This document shows positions 8,354 to 9,067 of a stretch of 9,067 nucleotides of DNA, in pieces; position 1 is the stretch's first letter; every line of letters starts with the position of its first letter. Position numbers and translations under genes: made by a program. Location: assembly GCA_021812865.1 (NCBI GenBank), contig JAKAMP010000079.1:1-9067 (forward strand). The letters run 5' to 3'. Origin of the DNA: Bacteroidota bacterium (GTDB lineage: Bacteria; Bacteroidota; Bacteroidia; Bacteroidales; JAAYUG01). Under the pieces are notes generated by a model, which searched no databases, was not told where the DNA came from, and saw only the letters and a program-made list of their open reading frames with translations.

Positions 8354-9067
8354 ATGAAGCTTACACGTGTTTTTATTCTCACCCTACTGTCCTTTGCCGG
8401 CACATGCAGCATCTTTGCTCAGCACAACGACGAAGTGCTGATGGTCATCGGAAAGATGGCCGTTACCAAAGGCGAATTTGAACGCATGTACCATAAGAAC
8501 AACTCTGCAGACCAGTTACCGGAACAGAAGAAACTTGACGACTACCTTGACCTGTTCATCAACTTCAAGCTCAAAGTACTGGAAGCCGAAAGTCTCGGGA
8601 TGGACACCCTGCAGTCGTTCAAAACAGAACTCGAAGGATACCGTGATCAGCTTGTTAAATCGTATATCAAGGCAGATGAAGTGAACGACAGCCTCATCAG
8701 GGAAGCCTATGAGCGTTCCAAATGGGAAATAGACGTGAGTCATATTTTAATTATGTGCGATGCCAATGCGTCTCCCGCCGACACCCTTGCCGCCTGGAAC
8801 AAGATCTCAGCTGCATGGAACCGGCTGAATAAAGGCGAGGATTTTGGGAAGCTGGCTGCAGGGGTATCGCAAGATCCTTCTGCAAAAAAGAATAACGGGC
8901 ATCTTGGCTTTTTTACAGTCTTCCAAATGGTTTATCCTTTCGAATCGGCTGCGTACAACACGCCGGTGGGATCGTTCTCTGCTCCCTTCCGAACCCGTTT
9001 CGGGTATCATATCGTTAAAGTGAATAACCGCATTCCGGCACGCGGGCAAGTTAAGGCAGCCCATATC
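8354..9067 (+). CDS. Secreted parvulin-type peptidyl-prolyl isomerase, SurA/PpiC-like (partial; 3' end outside window)
   Basis: The frame is open from the ATG at 8354 to the last base of the window, giving 238 residues of a longer protein. Residues 1-22 are a signal peptide ending in IFA before QHNDE; C18 does not sit in a convincing lipobox. Residues 25-125 are a helical chaperone-like N-terminal region (LDLFINFKLKVLEAESLGMD is typical of SurA/PpiC proteins). Residues 126-225 are a parvulin domain: VSHILI at 128-133, the NNGHLGFF strand at 180-187, MVYPFE at 192-197, and FGYHIVKV at 216-223. The window ends in QVKAAHI (232-238), which looks like the first strand of a second parvulin repeat. 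The protein probably assists folding of outer-membrane proteins in the periplasm; this is inferred from the family. It follows guaB by 48 bases with no clear promoter or terminator between them. Confidence 0.9.
   Translation, partial: MKLTRVFILTLLSFAGTCSIFAQHNDEVLMVIGKMAVTKGEFERMYHKNNSADQLPEQKKLDDYLDLFINFKLKVLEAESLGMDTLQSFKTELEGYRDQLVKSYIKADEVNDSLIREAYERSKWEIDVSHILIMCDANASPADTLAAWNKISAAWNRLNKGEDFGKLAAGVSQDPSAKKNNGHLGFFTVFQMVYPFESAAYNTPVGSFSAPFRTRFGYHIVKVNNRIPARGQVKAAHI

Noticed and set aside
8408..8410. Cysteine 18 of the parvulin protein as a lipoprotein acylation site
   Set aside because: The preceding residues AGT do not fit a lipobox, and a normal signal peptidase I site follows at FAQ.

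Overview
The window looks like chromosomal core-genome DNA from a member of the Bacteroidota (Bacteroidales-like). The signs are: most starts have A-rich or unremarkable leaders instead of Shine-Dalgarno sites; one promoter closely fits the Bacteroidota form TTTG / TAnnTTTG; two secreted M16 peptidase-family proteins are encoded side by side; the PpiC/SurA-like protein fits known Bacteroidota types; and there is a compact RecQ without HRDC. This placement is inferred from protein style and signals, not from a database search. I see no mobile element, tRNA, rRNA, CRISPR array or phage gene, and base composition looks even throughout.

Layout. (1) Positions 1-1755, minus strand: a two-gene unit for periplasmic or outer-envelope M16 zinc-peptidase-family proteins. 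The promoter-proximal gene keeps the HxxEH zinc site. The second gene, cut by the window edge, has lost it, so the pair looks like an active plus an inactive subunit. (2) Positions 1756-2023: a divergent intergenic region. (3) Positions 2024-2788, plus strand: yaaA (peroxide-stress/DUF328 family), which converges on (4) positions 2844-4702, minus strand: a 3'-5' DEDDy exonuclease of the WRN/RNase D type followed 23 bases later by rlmI, a 23S rRNA m5C methyltransferase. A well-formed promoter and a small leader hairpin lie just upstream of the exonuclease gene. (5) Positions 4795-6711, minus strand: a RecQ helicase with an unusually long segment between helicase motif VI and the zinc cysteines. 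(6) Positions 6712-6835: a short divergent control region with a GC-rich hairpin. (7) Positions 6836-8305, plus strand: guaB (IMP dehydrogenase), followed 48 bases later by (8) the 5' part of a secreted parvulin-type peptidyl-prolyl isomerase that runs off the right edge.

How the genes fit together. The most suggestive neighbourhood is recQ followed by a WRN-like exonuclease: the two activities fused in human WRN are here encoded as adjacent co-directional genes, although the exonuclease has its own apparent promoter. The remaining genes are housekeeping: GTP synthesis, rRNA modification, oxidative-stress protection and envelope protein quality control. I found no convincing undescribed system. 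The points most worth checking are the RecQ/exonuclease pairing, the RecQ architecture and the active/inactive M16 pair.
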